Assembly (NCBI RefSeq): GCF_001661265.1
Contig: NW_017567013.1
Coordinates: 62,001-126,000 of the forward strand
Source: Saitoella complicata NRRL Y-17804
Lineage: Eukaryota; Ascomycota; Saitoellomycetes; Saitoellales; Saitoellaceae
Direction: 5' to 3'
Length of the DNA stretch: 64,000 nucleotides
The notes below the pieces were generated by a model, which did not search any database, had not been told where the DNA came from, and was given only the letters and a program-made list of their open reading frames with translations. Below, in pieces: positions 9,358-19,097 of the stretch. How positions within the stretch are numbered: the first letter of the stretch is position 1; the number at the start of each line of letters is the position of its first letter. Position numbers and translations under genes: made by a program.

Positions 9358-12288
9358 ATGCATCAATCCGACCTCGCCTCTCTTCGTCCGCCCTCGCCGA
9401 AAGCCTCCTTCGTCAAACGTTTCGCCCGTTCTCTTGGTTTGCGCAAGAAGAAGTCCAAAACGCCCGTGAACGACAACTTCTCCACCCTCGCTCGTCAAGC
9501 ATCTCATAGCACTCTTCAACAAGGCCAAGGTCACTATGACGGTCACCCTCCTCAGTCTGCCTCGTCTTATGCCAGGAGCGGTGGTGCACTCAGTGTGAAT
9601 GGCTACGGTGGTCCAGCGATCAGCGACCTTGCCGACGACGTCAGTCCCGTCACTCGCCCCCTTATGTCGAGGCCTATCGCGAGGGATGAGGCTTATGCCC
9701 CTACGCCCAAGGTCACACGCATGCGCCAGGAGTCGTCTGGACGTTCCGCTACTCCTTCTGGCGGTGCTCCTTACCACCATCAGCAACAGCAGCACATGCC
9801 GTATCAGCAACAACAGTACGCGCAGCATTACTCCAACCTGAACGAGGCTATCGTTCCCCGTGCTCCGGCCCTCCGCGCCCAACCATCGCAAGCTGGTCTC
9901 GCGAATCAACGCCGTGGGCCTCCTGCTCCTCTCGACGTCGCTCCCCACCGCCAGCGCGAAGCGAGCGTCGACTCCCGCTCCCTCGCCTCCGCCCGTTCTG
10001 GTTCCTTGAATGGTCAACAAGTCGAGGAGATGGATTGGGCGACCTACCTTAAGTCCTACGCTGAAGGCAAGATCAACGTGTCGAAGCCCGTCTTGTCCAA
10101 ACATGCCCCGGCCGAGGTCAACGGATTCTTCCCTGCGCCTAAGCCTGCGAACGATAAGGCTCGTATCGCCGCGCTGCATTCGTATGGAATCATGCCTGAG
10201 GAAGGTGATGCGGATGTTCATGTTGACGAGAGTAAGTTCCCGAGGAGGCCTAGTGAGGATGACCTCCGTTCCCTCCCGTCGACTTCGTCTACTGGTGCTG
10301 GTGGAGTCAAGACCGCACCGTCCTCTATCGAGCGTTTCCAGCGCATCGTTGTCTCCGCTCGTCGTCATTTCGGAACAAAGATGTGTCTCATCTCCCTCGT
10401 CGACGAGAAGAAACAATTCTTCAAATGTGAGGTTGGTTTGGGCGCACCGAGTACGGGCCGAGATGTCGCATTCTGTGGACATACTATTTTGACGAATGAG
10501 CCCATGGTCGTCCTCGATACTCTCAATGACTGGAGGTTGTGTAATAACCCTCTCGTTACGGGTGATCCGTTTATTCGCTTCTACTGTGGTGCCCCCATCA
10601 TCACGCCGGATGGCTTCGCGATCGGAACAGTGTGTATCATCGATACGAAACCGCGCTCGGAGTTCCCGCCTGCGGATCGGAGGAGGTTGATTGAGTATGC
10701 GCGTATGGCGATGGACGAGATCGAGTTTGCGCGTGCAGAGCGGGAGAAGAAGTTACGTGCCGAGATGGAGAGTACACTGCAATCTTTCCGTCAGGGCGCA
10801 ACCACGTCGTTGCCTGAGTCTCCGACGAGGATGGATAACCCCAACGGTGGAATGGGATTGAATATTCCACTCAAGTTTGGGCCGAAGAGGTTGGGGAAGT
10901 TGAGTGGGATGAGTGCTGTTGCCACGATGGAGGGCGAGCAGGAGAGGTATCGAGAGGTTGATCATGGGAGGTTTGGGGAGGAGGAGGATGGGGAGAACTA
11001 CAACGGAAACGGGCACGAGAATGGGAATGGGGTTGAGGAGACGGATGGAGAGATTGTTGAGACGGAGGTTGTGGTCAGGAAGAAGCCATCCAATCACGCT
11101 CTTCGTCAACACCAACAGAACGAGGATGACTTCCCCCTTCGCCTCAAGTACGGTCGTAACGACGGTACCATTTCCGACGACGTGATCCGTTCCGTCGAGT
11201 ACGCTGGTCGTCGTGCTGCCGAAGCCGCCGCACGCGCTGTCGCTGAAGCTGAAGGTGGCCATTTGAGCGAGTTCGAGCCCGATTCACAGAAGACTGCGAT
11301 TCTTACGGATGACAAGCAGTTTGTGCAACGGGATGTTGTGCATGGGGATGGGAAGGTTACGACGAGGACGAAGGGTGCTGTTGCGAATCCGAAGGTTACG
11401 TTGGATGGGGTTAGAGCGATGAAGGCCAAGCAGCAGCAGCAGCAGCATCAACAACAACAGCAGCGCGGTGTTCCTGTGTTGAATGAGCCTGCCTCGTCAA
11501 TTAGTCCTCATTCGAGCGCGTTGTTGTCTGCGCAGGGGGTTCCTACTCCGCCTGAGAGTCCTGCTATGTCCGCTACCACCGCTCGTCGTCATCGCGATGG
11601 TTCTTTCTCGTCTGAAGCTACGGGTACAAGCTCCGCTGTTGACCCTGCTCTCGCACTCCAGCAACAGCAGCGTGCGAAGCAGGAAGCTATGGCTCATGCT
11701 CGTGCTGGACAGAACGTCACGCCTGCTTCTGTCCCTCGTCAAGTTGCGCCTGCTCCTCAGCAACAGACTTTGCCTCCTGCACAGCTTGCGGTACAGTTAA
11801 TCGCGCAGACGTTGAGGTTGGATTTCGTTTATATCCTTCGTATCTCGCCGCAGCGTAACCAGGCTAACACATCGGGTGCCACCTCCCGTGGAGGACGTGG
11901 AGGGAACAACTTGATCGTGGATGCTGCTGCCGGAATCACCACCGAGCTCCTCGCCGAAGTCGGCATGCCGCGCCCTCCCCCCGTCTTCGACGGTTCCCTC
12001 CACCTCCGCGCTCTCCGCAGTGATGGCGGTTTGATCTACCAAAACCCTGACAACGACGAAGGCGACAATACCGATCCCGCAGCTTTCAAAGTCGGAATCC
12101 TGATGCCGCTTTGGAGGGAGGGTGGCACGCGCACTGAGCAGGTGTTGAAGAGTAAGACGGGAGCGGTATTGGCTGGGTTCACGAGGAAGATGAGGCCTAC
12201 CGGGCTTGGGTTTACAGCGGATGAGGTGAGGTATGTTAGGGAGTTTGGGCAGACGATGAAGGAGGTTTTGGCCGGGCCTGATATGTGA
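9358..12288 (+). CDS. Large GAF-domain protein
   Basis: An intronless frame of 976 residues. The N-terminus is basic and Ser-rich, followed by a Gln/His-rich low-complexity stretch. A clear GAF domain spans about residues 320-430 (RHFGTKMCLISLVDE, then GRDVAFCGHTIL, then GFAIGTVCIID). The middle is disordered with a CAG/CAA-coded Gln run at 11431-11463. A second weak GAF-like fold may lie at 805-976 (LAVQLIAQTLRLDFVYILRI). GAF domains bind small ligands or mediate dimerisation; in fungi this arrangement often precedes a histidine kinase, but none follows here. Function, ligand and location are unknown. The start is supported by the pyrimidine-rich leader and absence of upstream in-frame ATGs close by. 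Confidence 0.85.
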   Translation: MHQSDLASLRPPSPKASFVKRFARSLGLRKKKSKTPVNDNFSTLARQASHSTLQQGQGHYDGHPPQSASSYARSGGALSVNGYGGPAISDLADDVSPVTRPLMSRPIARDEAYAPTPKVTRMRQESSGRSATPSGGAPYHHQQQQHMPYQQQQYAQHYSNLNEAIVPRAPALRAQPSQAGLANQRRGPPAPLDVAPHRQREASVDSRSLASARSGSLNGQQVEEMDWATYLKSYAEGKINVSKPVLSKHAPAEVNGFFPAPKPANDKARIAALHSYGIMPEEGDADVHVDESKFPRRPSEDDLRSLPSTSSTGAGGVKTAPSSIERFQRIVVSARRHFGTKMCLISLVDEKKQFFKCEVGLGAPSTGRDVAFCGHTILTNEPMVVLDTLNDWRLCNNPLVTGDPFIRFYCGAPIITPDGFAIGTVCIIDTKPRSEFPPADRRRLIEYARMAMDEIEFARAEREKKLRAEMESTLQSFRQGATTSLPESPTRMDNPNGGMGLNIPLKFGPKRLGKLSGMSAVATMEGEQERYREVDHGRFGEEEDGENYNGNGHENGNGVEETDGEIVETEVVVRKKPSNHALRQHQQNEDDFPLRLKYGRNDGTISDDVIRSVEYAGRRAAEAAARAVAEAEGGHLSEFEPDSQKTAILTDDKQFVQRDVVHGDGKVTTRTKGAVANPKVTLDGVRAMKAKQQQQQHQQQQQRGVPVLNEPASSISPHSSALLSAQGVPTPPESPAMSATTARRHRDGSFSSEATGTSSAVDPALALQQQQRAKQEAMAHARAGQNVTPASVPRQVAPAPQQQTLPPAQLAVQLIAQTLRLDFVYILRISPQRNQANTSGATSRGGRGGNNLIVDAAAGITTELLAEVGMPRPPPVFDGSLHLRALRSDGGLIYQNPDNDEGDNTDPAAFKVGILMPLWREGGTRTEQVLKSKTGAVLAGFTRKMRPTGLGFTADEVRYVREFGQTMKEVLAGPDM
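11431..11463 (+). repeat. CAG/CAA trinucleotide run (poly-Gln)
   Basis: Five uninterrupted CAG codons followed by one CAT and further CAA/CAG codons encode a short Gln stretch within the disordered middle of the GAF protein. Such runs are length-variable in populations. Confidence 0.8.
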
Positions 12289-13245
12289 GGGCCGTGTCTT
12301 GGTATTGTCTATCTGTGGTTTTCTTTGTTATTCGTTGTTTGTTGGTTTGGGAGGGGCCGAGGTCAGTCATTTCATCACGTTGAAGCATTGCTTGAGGGGT
12401 TGGTTATAGGCGTATGTACTTGGAGTTTGTCTTGCGATCATAGCTATATGGTACTTATCTAATCTTTCAAATCCAGCTACCCTGGTCTTTGCAATGCCAT
12501 TGCAATTGGAATCCTCAGTTCACCACCCGCTGCCTTACTGCTGTGTGCAAAATTCTTGACGCGGCGCATTTTACCGCCTACCTGCGCGGGAATAGTTTCA
12601 TGAACCAGCCCATCTTCGTAGACAAGGCTTAGGAGGGCGATTTCAGGGTGAAAGTCGATAGATCATACTCTTAGGAATCGATAGATGTCCTCAAAATGCG
12701 TTTAGTACCGTTTCTCATAGAGTTGTGACATTATGAAGGATTTCGCCATAGGTGCATAATGTTGCATGAACATGCATGAAAGCAACGAAAACACTCTCTG
12801 GACCCACAAACCTCAAAACCTGTTAGAATCAAAGAAACCACACATAGAACTTGTTCATCCAAGCTCCCTCTATCTCATGGAACCCGGAGCTGCATCCCTA
12901 GTGGCTTCTAGGGTCCGTTTCTTTCTTAAACCTGAAACCACCTTTTCAGCATGAAGCGACTGAGGGAGGCCTTGTGGCCCAAAACCGGTGGCACGACGTG
13001 ATTGCTAAGGATAGGTATGATCATTTTAAACCCTTACTCGACCTCCGAGGCCTTTATCTATGTTGTTTTAGGGGTTTTTGTCATATGGAGTTTGCGATTA
13101 GCGCGCACATGGGAAAGTTACGTCAAGAATTTTGCACACAGCAGTAGCGCCACCGGGGACCCCGCAATCCGCACCTCCGAGGTCCCCGTAACCGTACATA
13201 CTCCAAAGCCAGAGCGCAACGGACTTCGACAGTCTGTTACACTCC
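12289..13245. other. Intergenic region between GAF gene and PEX6
   Basis: About 960 bases between two plus-strand genes. Short open frames near 12766-12954 and 13002-13310 have no family resemblance. A direct repeat of CATGCATGAA-like sequence is near 12760-12780. The rest presumably holds the 3' UTR and the PEX6 promoter. Confidence 0.4.
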
Positions 13246-16200
13246 ATGATGCCAGCAGCGTTACGGAAACCGCGATTTATGCCATTACGTGCCACGTTGA
13301 CTGTCCTTGACGAGTTGTCTGAGGAGGTTGCGGTGATGTCGCAGGATTTGTGGGATGAGATGTATCGACCGGAGGAGATCTCTCGGGGGTATTGCTACGT
13401 CGCCGTTGAGGTTAATATCTACGATTCGAAAGAATATTGCGTGCTCAGGGCTGATCTTAATCCGTCACTGCCATTTGGCACTGTCGCTATTGGGAGCAAG
13501 GTCGGCGACTGGACGGATGGAACGGTGGTGAAGGTACAGTCCACTAGACCTGTGGAGCTGACAAATGTGATCCTTTCGACAGATCCAGTGTTTTATGATG
13601 CGATTGTTGAGAATAAAGTGGGGTTGGCGGAGTGGATCCGGAGGTCAGGGAGGATCATCCGAACAGGTACGAAGTTGCAGCTCGATGTGGAAGGAGGAAA
13701 CACGGCTCTCCATTTACGATTATGCGAACCTGTGGTACAAGGAGTCATTGGCGCGGAGACTGAGCTTGTGATTGCTCGAGGGGCCAGTTCAAATGAGGTT
13801 GGGGAGGAGGATGTGGATGAGCTGGTGGGTGAGCTGGACAAGTCTCGGTTCTTCGGACTGGAAGGTTCGCATACAAGTCTGACTTCGAGTTTGCATTTCT
13901 CCGTGCCAACACAATCAAAAGCGTTGCTACCGTCCTTGCAGGCTCACGTCTTGACAAGACCCGTACGGGTTGAGCGACTTCAGGGACAGCACATCTCAGA
14001 GGACGAAGATAAGGAGGTGTGGGTCTTGCTGAATTCGGAAGCCATGTGTTCTTTGGGACTTTTCAGTGAGGACCTATGCTGGGTTTCTAACGGAGCTGAC
14101 GTACCCAAGCGGCTCGTCCGGGTATTCGCCGGTGATGAAAGTGACGATGGCGTACGTCTATCTCCAGTGTTATGGCACAATATGGGATCACCAGCTCAGC
14201 TCGTCTTCACACCTCTCTCTCCTTCTGAGAAGAGGAAGCAGGCCCTCCTCAAAGTCGCTGACGCAATCAACATATACAAGATCCCCACCCCGACATCCAC
14301 GGACCGCGAACTCCAACCAGCTGTTCTCAGTGCACTGAAATCCCATTTCTCCAACATGAAACGAGTGATGCGAAGTGGCGATATCTTCGGCGTCGGGATT
14401 GACGAGGAGACTGCTCGTGCGTTATACGTCCCGCCTTCTCCCGACGCAGATGAGGACGATGGTGAGGATCTGGAACTGTTGAGTGGACGAAAAACGGCGG
14501 CAGTCTGGTTTATGGTCGAGATCGAGGGTGAAATGAAGGATGCGGAGGTCATTGTCGATCCAAAAACGACAAGGATGACACAAGTCGGCTCAAAACAACT
14601 TACCATACCGAAGCTATCGAGCGGATGGCCGACATATCTTGGCCTATCAACAACCCTACCAGCATCGCCACCCTCCTCCACCCCCGCCACGGATCTGCCC
14701 CCAGCCTACCCCCGCCTAAAAGCCCTGCTCACCGCCGCCCTATCCCCGCGTGCCCGCAAACTTCCTATAAGCACAATTCTCCTCTACGGCGCCCGCGCCG
14801 TTGGGAAATCCACACTCGCGCACTGGGCCGCGGGAGAACTTGGTATCCACGTCTTCGAGATAAACGCGTACGAGATCGTTGGTGAGACGAGTGCAAAAAC
14901 GGAGGCGTATTTGAGGGCCAGGATTGAGAGAGCTGGGGCGTATGCGCCTTGCCTCATCCTCTTGCGGCATGTCGAGGCGTTGGGGAGGAAGAAGTCTGAC
15001 AACGAGAATGGGGAAAGCTTTGGGAGAGAGATTATTGCTGAGGCACTGGAAGAGGCGAGAAAACTTGCCGGTGAATTCGGCGTTGCGCTTGTTGGTACAA
15101 CCTCTGAGAAGGAGAAGGTTGGGGAGGGTGTCGTGGCGGCGTTTCGGCATGAGATTGAGGTTGGGGCGCCAAGCGAGGGGGAGAGGTTGTGTATCTTGGA
15201 GACGCTGGTTGAGAGGGGCGGCGTGAGGGTTAGTCCGGATGTTGAGTTGAGGAGTCTGGCGGTCAAGAGCGCTGCGCTTGTTGCGGGTGATTTGGTAGAT
15301 GTTGTACGGCGAGCAGAAATGGTCGCCGATACCCGGATCGAGAACTTCATCTCCAGCTCTGGACAAGCTATATCGGCGAAGGATGTGCAGGTTGCTGGGA
15401 GGTGGGTAACTGCGGCAGATTTCGAGGCGGCAATGACGGAGGCGAGAAAGGCGTATTCGGACTCCATCGGTGCGCCGAAGATCCCGAACGTAACATGGGA
15501 TGATGTCGGTGGGTTGGCGAGTGTGAAGGATGATATCATGGACACGATCCAACTTCCTCTGGATCACCCCGAACTGTTCGCTTCGGGGATGAAGAAGCGT
15601 TCGGGTATCCTCTTCTATGGTCCCCCGGGTACGGGTAAGACTTTACTCGCCAAAGCTGTCGCAACTAGTTTCTCTCTCAACTTCTTCAGTGTCAAGGGTC
15701 CGGAGTTGCTGAACATGTACATCGGTGAATCCGAAGCAAATGTCCGCCGTGTCTTCCAGCGAGCTCGAGAAGCGAGGCCTTGTGTGGTGTTCTTCGATGA
15801 ACTGGATTCCGTAGCGCCGAAGAGGGGTAATCAGGGTGACAGTGGAGGTGTGATGGATCGAATTGTGAGTCAATTGCTTGCAGAGTTGGATGGTATGAGT
15901 GGTGGGGGAAGTGGAGATGTCTTTGTTATTGGAGCTACGAACAGGCCAGATTTGCTTGATCCAGCTTTGTTGAGACCGGGACGGTGAGCTTTGGCCTTCG
16001 GCATGTTTTTGCGGAGTCGCTGACAATTCCTCACAGATTCGACAAAATGGTGTATCTCGGAGTCAGTAATACGCATGAGCAGCAGCTGAACATCTTGCAA
16101 GCATTGACACGAAAGTAAGTCAATGCTCCTGTTGCGTCCACGATCTGCTACTGACATCGCTTACAGGTTCCGCCTTTCGCCACCCCTCGACCTTGCGAAC

Positions 16201-16578
16201 ATCGCCAATGCCTGTCCTTTTACCTACACCGGAGCCGATTTCTACGCCCTGTGTTCTGATGCCATGCTGAAGGCCATGACACGACAAGCGGCCGCCGTGG
16301 ATCGGAAGGTCAAGTCCTACGTCCCTCCCATTTCAACACACTATTTCTTCGATCACCTGGCGACTGAGGAGGATACTGAAGTTGTCGTTACAGAAGAGGA
16401 TTTCAAAGATGCGATGAATGAGTTGGTCCCGAGTGTTAGTGAGAAGGAGTTGGCTCATTTCAAGGAGATTCAGAGCAAGTTTAGCATGAAGAAAGAGGAG
16501 AAGAAGGACAAAGGAAAGGGTAAGGCCGTTGAGGACGATGTGGTGCATAATGGGAATGGAGCGGAGCCGTATACGTAG
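13246..16578 (+). CDS. PEX6: Peroxisomal AAA ATPase PEX6
   Basis: Three exons (13246-15983, 16037-16114, 16167-16578) give about 1075 residues, normal for Pex6. With Pex1 it forms the peroxisomal motor that extracts ubiquitinated Pex5 from the membrane for recycling. The N-terminal domain precedes a divergent first AAA module (GARAVGKST, about residue 510) and a canonical second module (GPPGTGKTLLAKAVA, about 790; FFDELDSVAP; GATNRPDLLDPALLRPGR). The GESEANVRRVFQRAR stretch is typical of Pex6 D2. The intron in the arginine codon after LLRPG splits the motif and is well supported, as translation resumes with FDKMVYLGV. The D1 Walker A is atypical but keeps the Lys; D1 is known to be catalytically weak in this family. 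Confidence 0.93.
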
Positions 16579-16861
16579 GTTGGGAAGGAGGTGGTGGAAG
16601 TCGATGAGGCAGCGAATAACATGGACCAAGAGGAAGGACGGGGCTCAATAGGCAAGGTGGACAGGAAAGGAAAAGGGAACGAAAGAGCATTCTAGCATCA
16701 TACAATATACTGAGTCACCCTTAAAAAGAGCGTGCCTGTCATTAACACATTTATTCCTGCATCGAGCACTTCACACCCGTGCCAGTAGTCTTGCGAAGAA
16801 GAGTGGTAATGAGAGACTTTGCACCGGGCATACAAATAACGCGTGCAAGCACAGAACCTCG

Positions 16862-18700
16862 CTACTGAGTTGATTCCGGCTGCGTTTCTGCGTGAATCTT
16901 TCCAAGCTCCGTCCTCGCATTGGCAGCCTCCTCCTCCATCACCTGGGCATACGCTGGTCCACGTGAACTGATCTTAGTATCAATCTCAGCGGCAGCCGCA
17001 GAATAACTGACAACTATTCTCAAAGTCAGCATCAACCATCCACATCAAGTTCGGTACAACGTACAGATATCGAACTCAGCAAAGTCCTTGACCGCCTTCC
17101 CAGTCTTCTTCCACACAGGCCTAGCAATGTCAAATCCCCACAACAACCTACTGACCTGCAAAAACAAGCTAGCTTCGGCGACATGGATACCTGGACACAT
17201 ACGTCTTCCGAAGCCATAGCTGAAGTGGTCGCGTTTCATGGGGTCGGATTGGGTTGCTGAGGCGGAGGCGGAGAGGGTGTGGTTGAGGAAGCGAGTGGGG
17301 TCGAAGGTGTCTGGGGAGGAGTAATGAGCGGGATCACGGTTGATTATGTGGACTTGTGCGGAGATGACTGAGCCTGCTGGGATGTGGTAGCCGTTGTATA
17401 CGTCGTCTTGGGTTGTTGCATGGGGAAGTGCTAAGGTTTCGCACGGTCAGTCACATGGGGAACAGACAAGACGTTGAGAATGGAAGTGGAGGTACCGAAA
17501 GGAGCAATGCCCTGCCACCTATGACATTCTTTGATGAACGCATGCACGTAGGGGAGGGAGGGCTCGTCTTCCCAAGTTGGCAGGCGGTTCGGCCCGACGA
17601 CCTCGTCGAGTTCGGCTTGGGCCTTTTTGACGCATTCTGTATGAAGCCCAGCGATTACGTAGAACACTGTTGTCCATATCGCGGTCTATGAACACGATTA
17701 GCAGAAAAACAGAGTCAATGGTAGTAGCAGGATACCGTGTCAGCTCCTGCAAATACCAAAGATCCCATCAGACCATAGCCAATCCTCAGATCCGTCCACT
17801 TCTCTGGATCCTCCTTCTGGTGCTTCAGAAGTGCACCCCCGAATGTATGCGGAGTTTTCCCAGTTTCAATATTTTCTTTGCAAACCTCCCAGAACGGAAT
17901 CCAAAATCCAATCGCGTCTTCATAATACGCACGACCTTTGGCACGCCACGAGTTGAAGAAATCGGGAAGATGACGAATGAAGGGAAACGAGTCGACCAGA
18001 AACCGTCCTGGGAGAAGGAGATTCGCAAGGTTGTCCGCAGTCTTCTGAAGTGCTTTAGTGACTGGACTTTCCAGATCGTCGATACGCATTCCGTACAAAA
18101 CGGAAAGGATGACGGAGAGCGAGAAGAGTTTCGTCCATTCACGGTACTTCTCAGGAGCGTGAAGCATACGGTTAAGGAACTGAAGGTTCTCGTATTCCTG
18201 GAAAGTATGGAATTTCTCGGCTGCGTGGGTACCCAGAAGAGCATGAGAGACTTTCCGGCTTTCCTATGTGCAAATACACTGTGAGACTCGTTAAGAGGGG
18301 AGTAAGGAGATGCACGTGCCCGCCATTCAGCGTTGTAGGTCATCATGGCAAACCTGTGCTTTCCAACGATATCCATGATATGGAGGTGCGGCCTTCCACC
18401 ATATACAGCCCCACGCTTATTCATCAACTCATCTGCTATCTTGCCGTCGGCAATAGAGATGATCGTACGGAAAGGCCCAGCTCTCAAAGCGACGATGGGG
18501 CCATACTTGGCATGAAGGTCTTTGTAGAACTGACGCTGACGACCACCTTTGGCCTTCGTGAGCTGGTGTAGGTTGCCGAGAAAGGGGAGCCCAGGAGGGC
18601 CCGGAGGAAGCGGAGCGGGCTTGTTCCTACCGGCGCTGGAAACGGTGACAACGAGGAGGCCTATGATACCAGCCAGCAAGATGCTGGTGAAAACCTCCAT
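16862..18700 (-). CDS. Cytochrome P450 monooxygenase
   Basis: Five exons are proposed: 18316-18700, 17736-18250, 17496-17685, 17065-17430 and 16862-17013, giving about 535 residues. A signal anchor (MEVFTSILLAGIIGLLVV) is followed by the proline hinge PPGPPGLPFLGNLHQL. The I-helix motif is FAGADTT, the K-helix ExxR is ECHR, and the heme loop is FSYGFGRRMCPG with the axial Cys. It should be an ER-anchored monooxygenase; substrate and CYP family cannot be told. Four boundaries join cleanly. The first exon junction is uncertain: donor GTGCAT is in phase 1, and the preferred upstream acceptor is in the wrong phase, so I used AAAG at 18251. It stands alone rather than in a biosynthetic cluster. 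Confidence 0.9.
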
Positions 18701-19097
18701 AGTCCTGAAGAGCGATGACGTTTGGTTTCGATGGTTTCAGCAAAGCAAAAATAGGCCCAGCTGGTTGTATGGCGACCCACGGTTCATGAGCTTCCATGTG
18801 ATGCACGTTAAACGGCGGCCCGTCCGTAAGCCGAGGCATAGAACGGCATCAATTTGGTGACTCGTGCTACAGGGTAGATCGGAGGAGGAGTTTGACCCCA
18901 TGGTGAACCTACAGACGAGTTGCCATTAGATATAAGTAGGTGAAAGCAAGCAACATAGCTCCAACCAATAGATCACCGGGTATACGTTTGCTAGATATCA
19001 ACCAGATGTTACACCAGAACCAAATTCTTCCTGGCGACAGGCCTGACCACAAATATCGTACACCCTCATTTGTCGAAGAGAGCACCCATGGACACCT
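18701..19097. other. Intergenic upstream of the P450 gene
   Basis: About 400 bases between the P450 start and the antiporter stop, both on the minus strand. This must contain the P450 promoter. No motif stands out. Confidence 0.4.

Noticed and set aside
9334-10482. 382-codon minus-strand frame opposite the GAF gene
   Set aside because: Arg/Thr/Leu-rich shadow of a GAF-coding frame; no family likeness and the GAF domain is unambiguous on the other strand.
13002-13310. Possible small gene before PEX6
   Set aside because: Overlaps the PEX6 start in another frame and has no recognisable features.
16862-18700. P450 as part of a secondary-metabolite cluster
   Set aside because: Neighbours are PEX6, an ion antiporter and IPI1; no polyketide synthase, peptide synthetase or terpene synthase is in the window.
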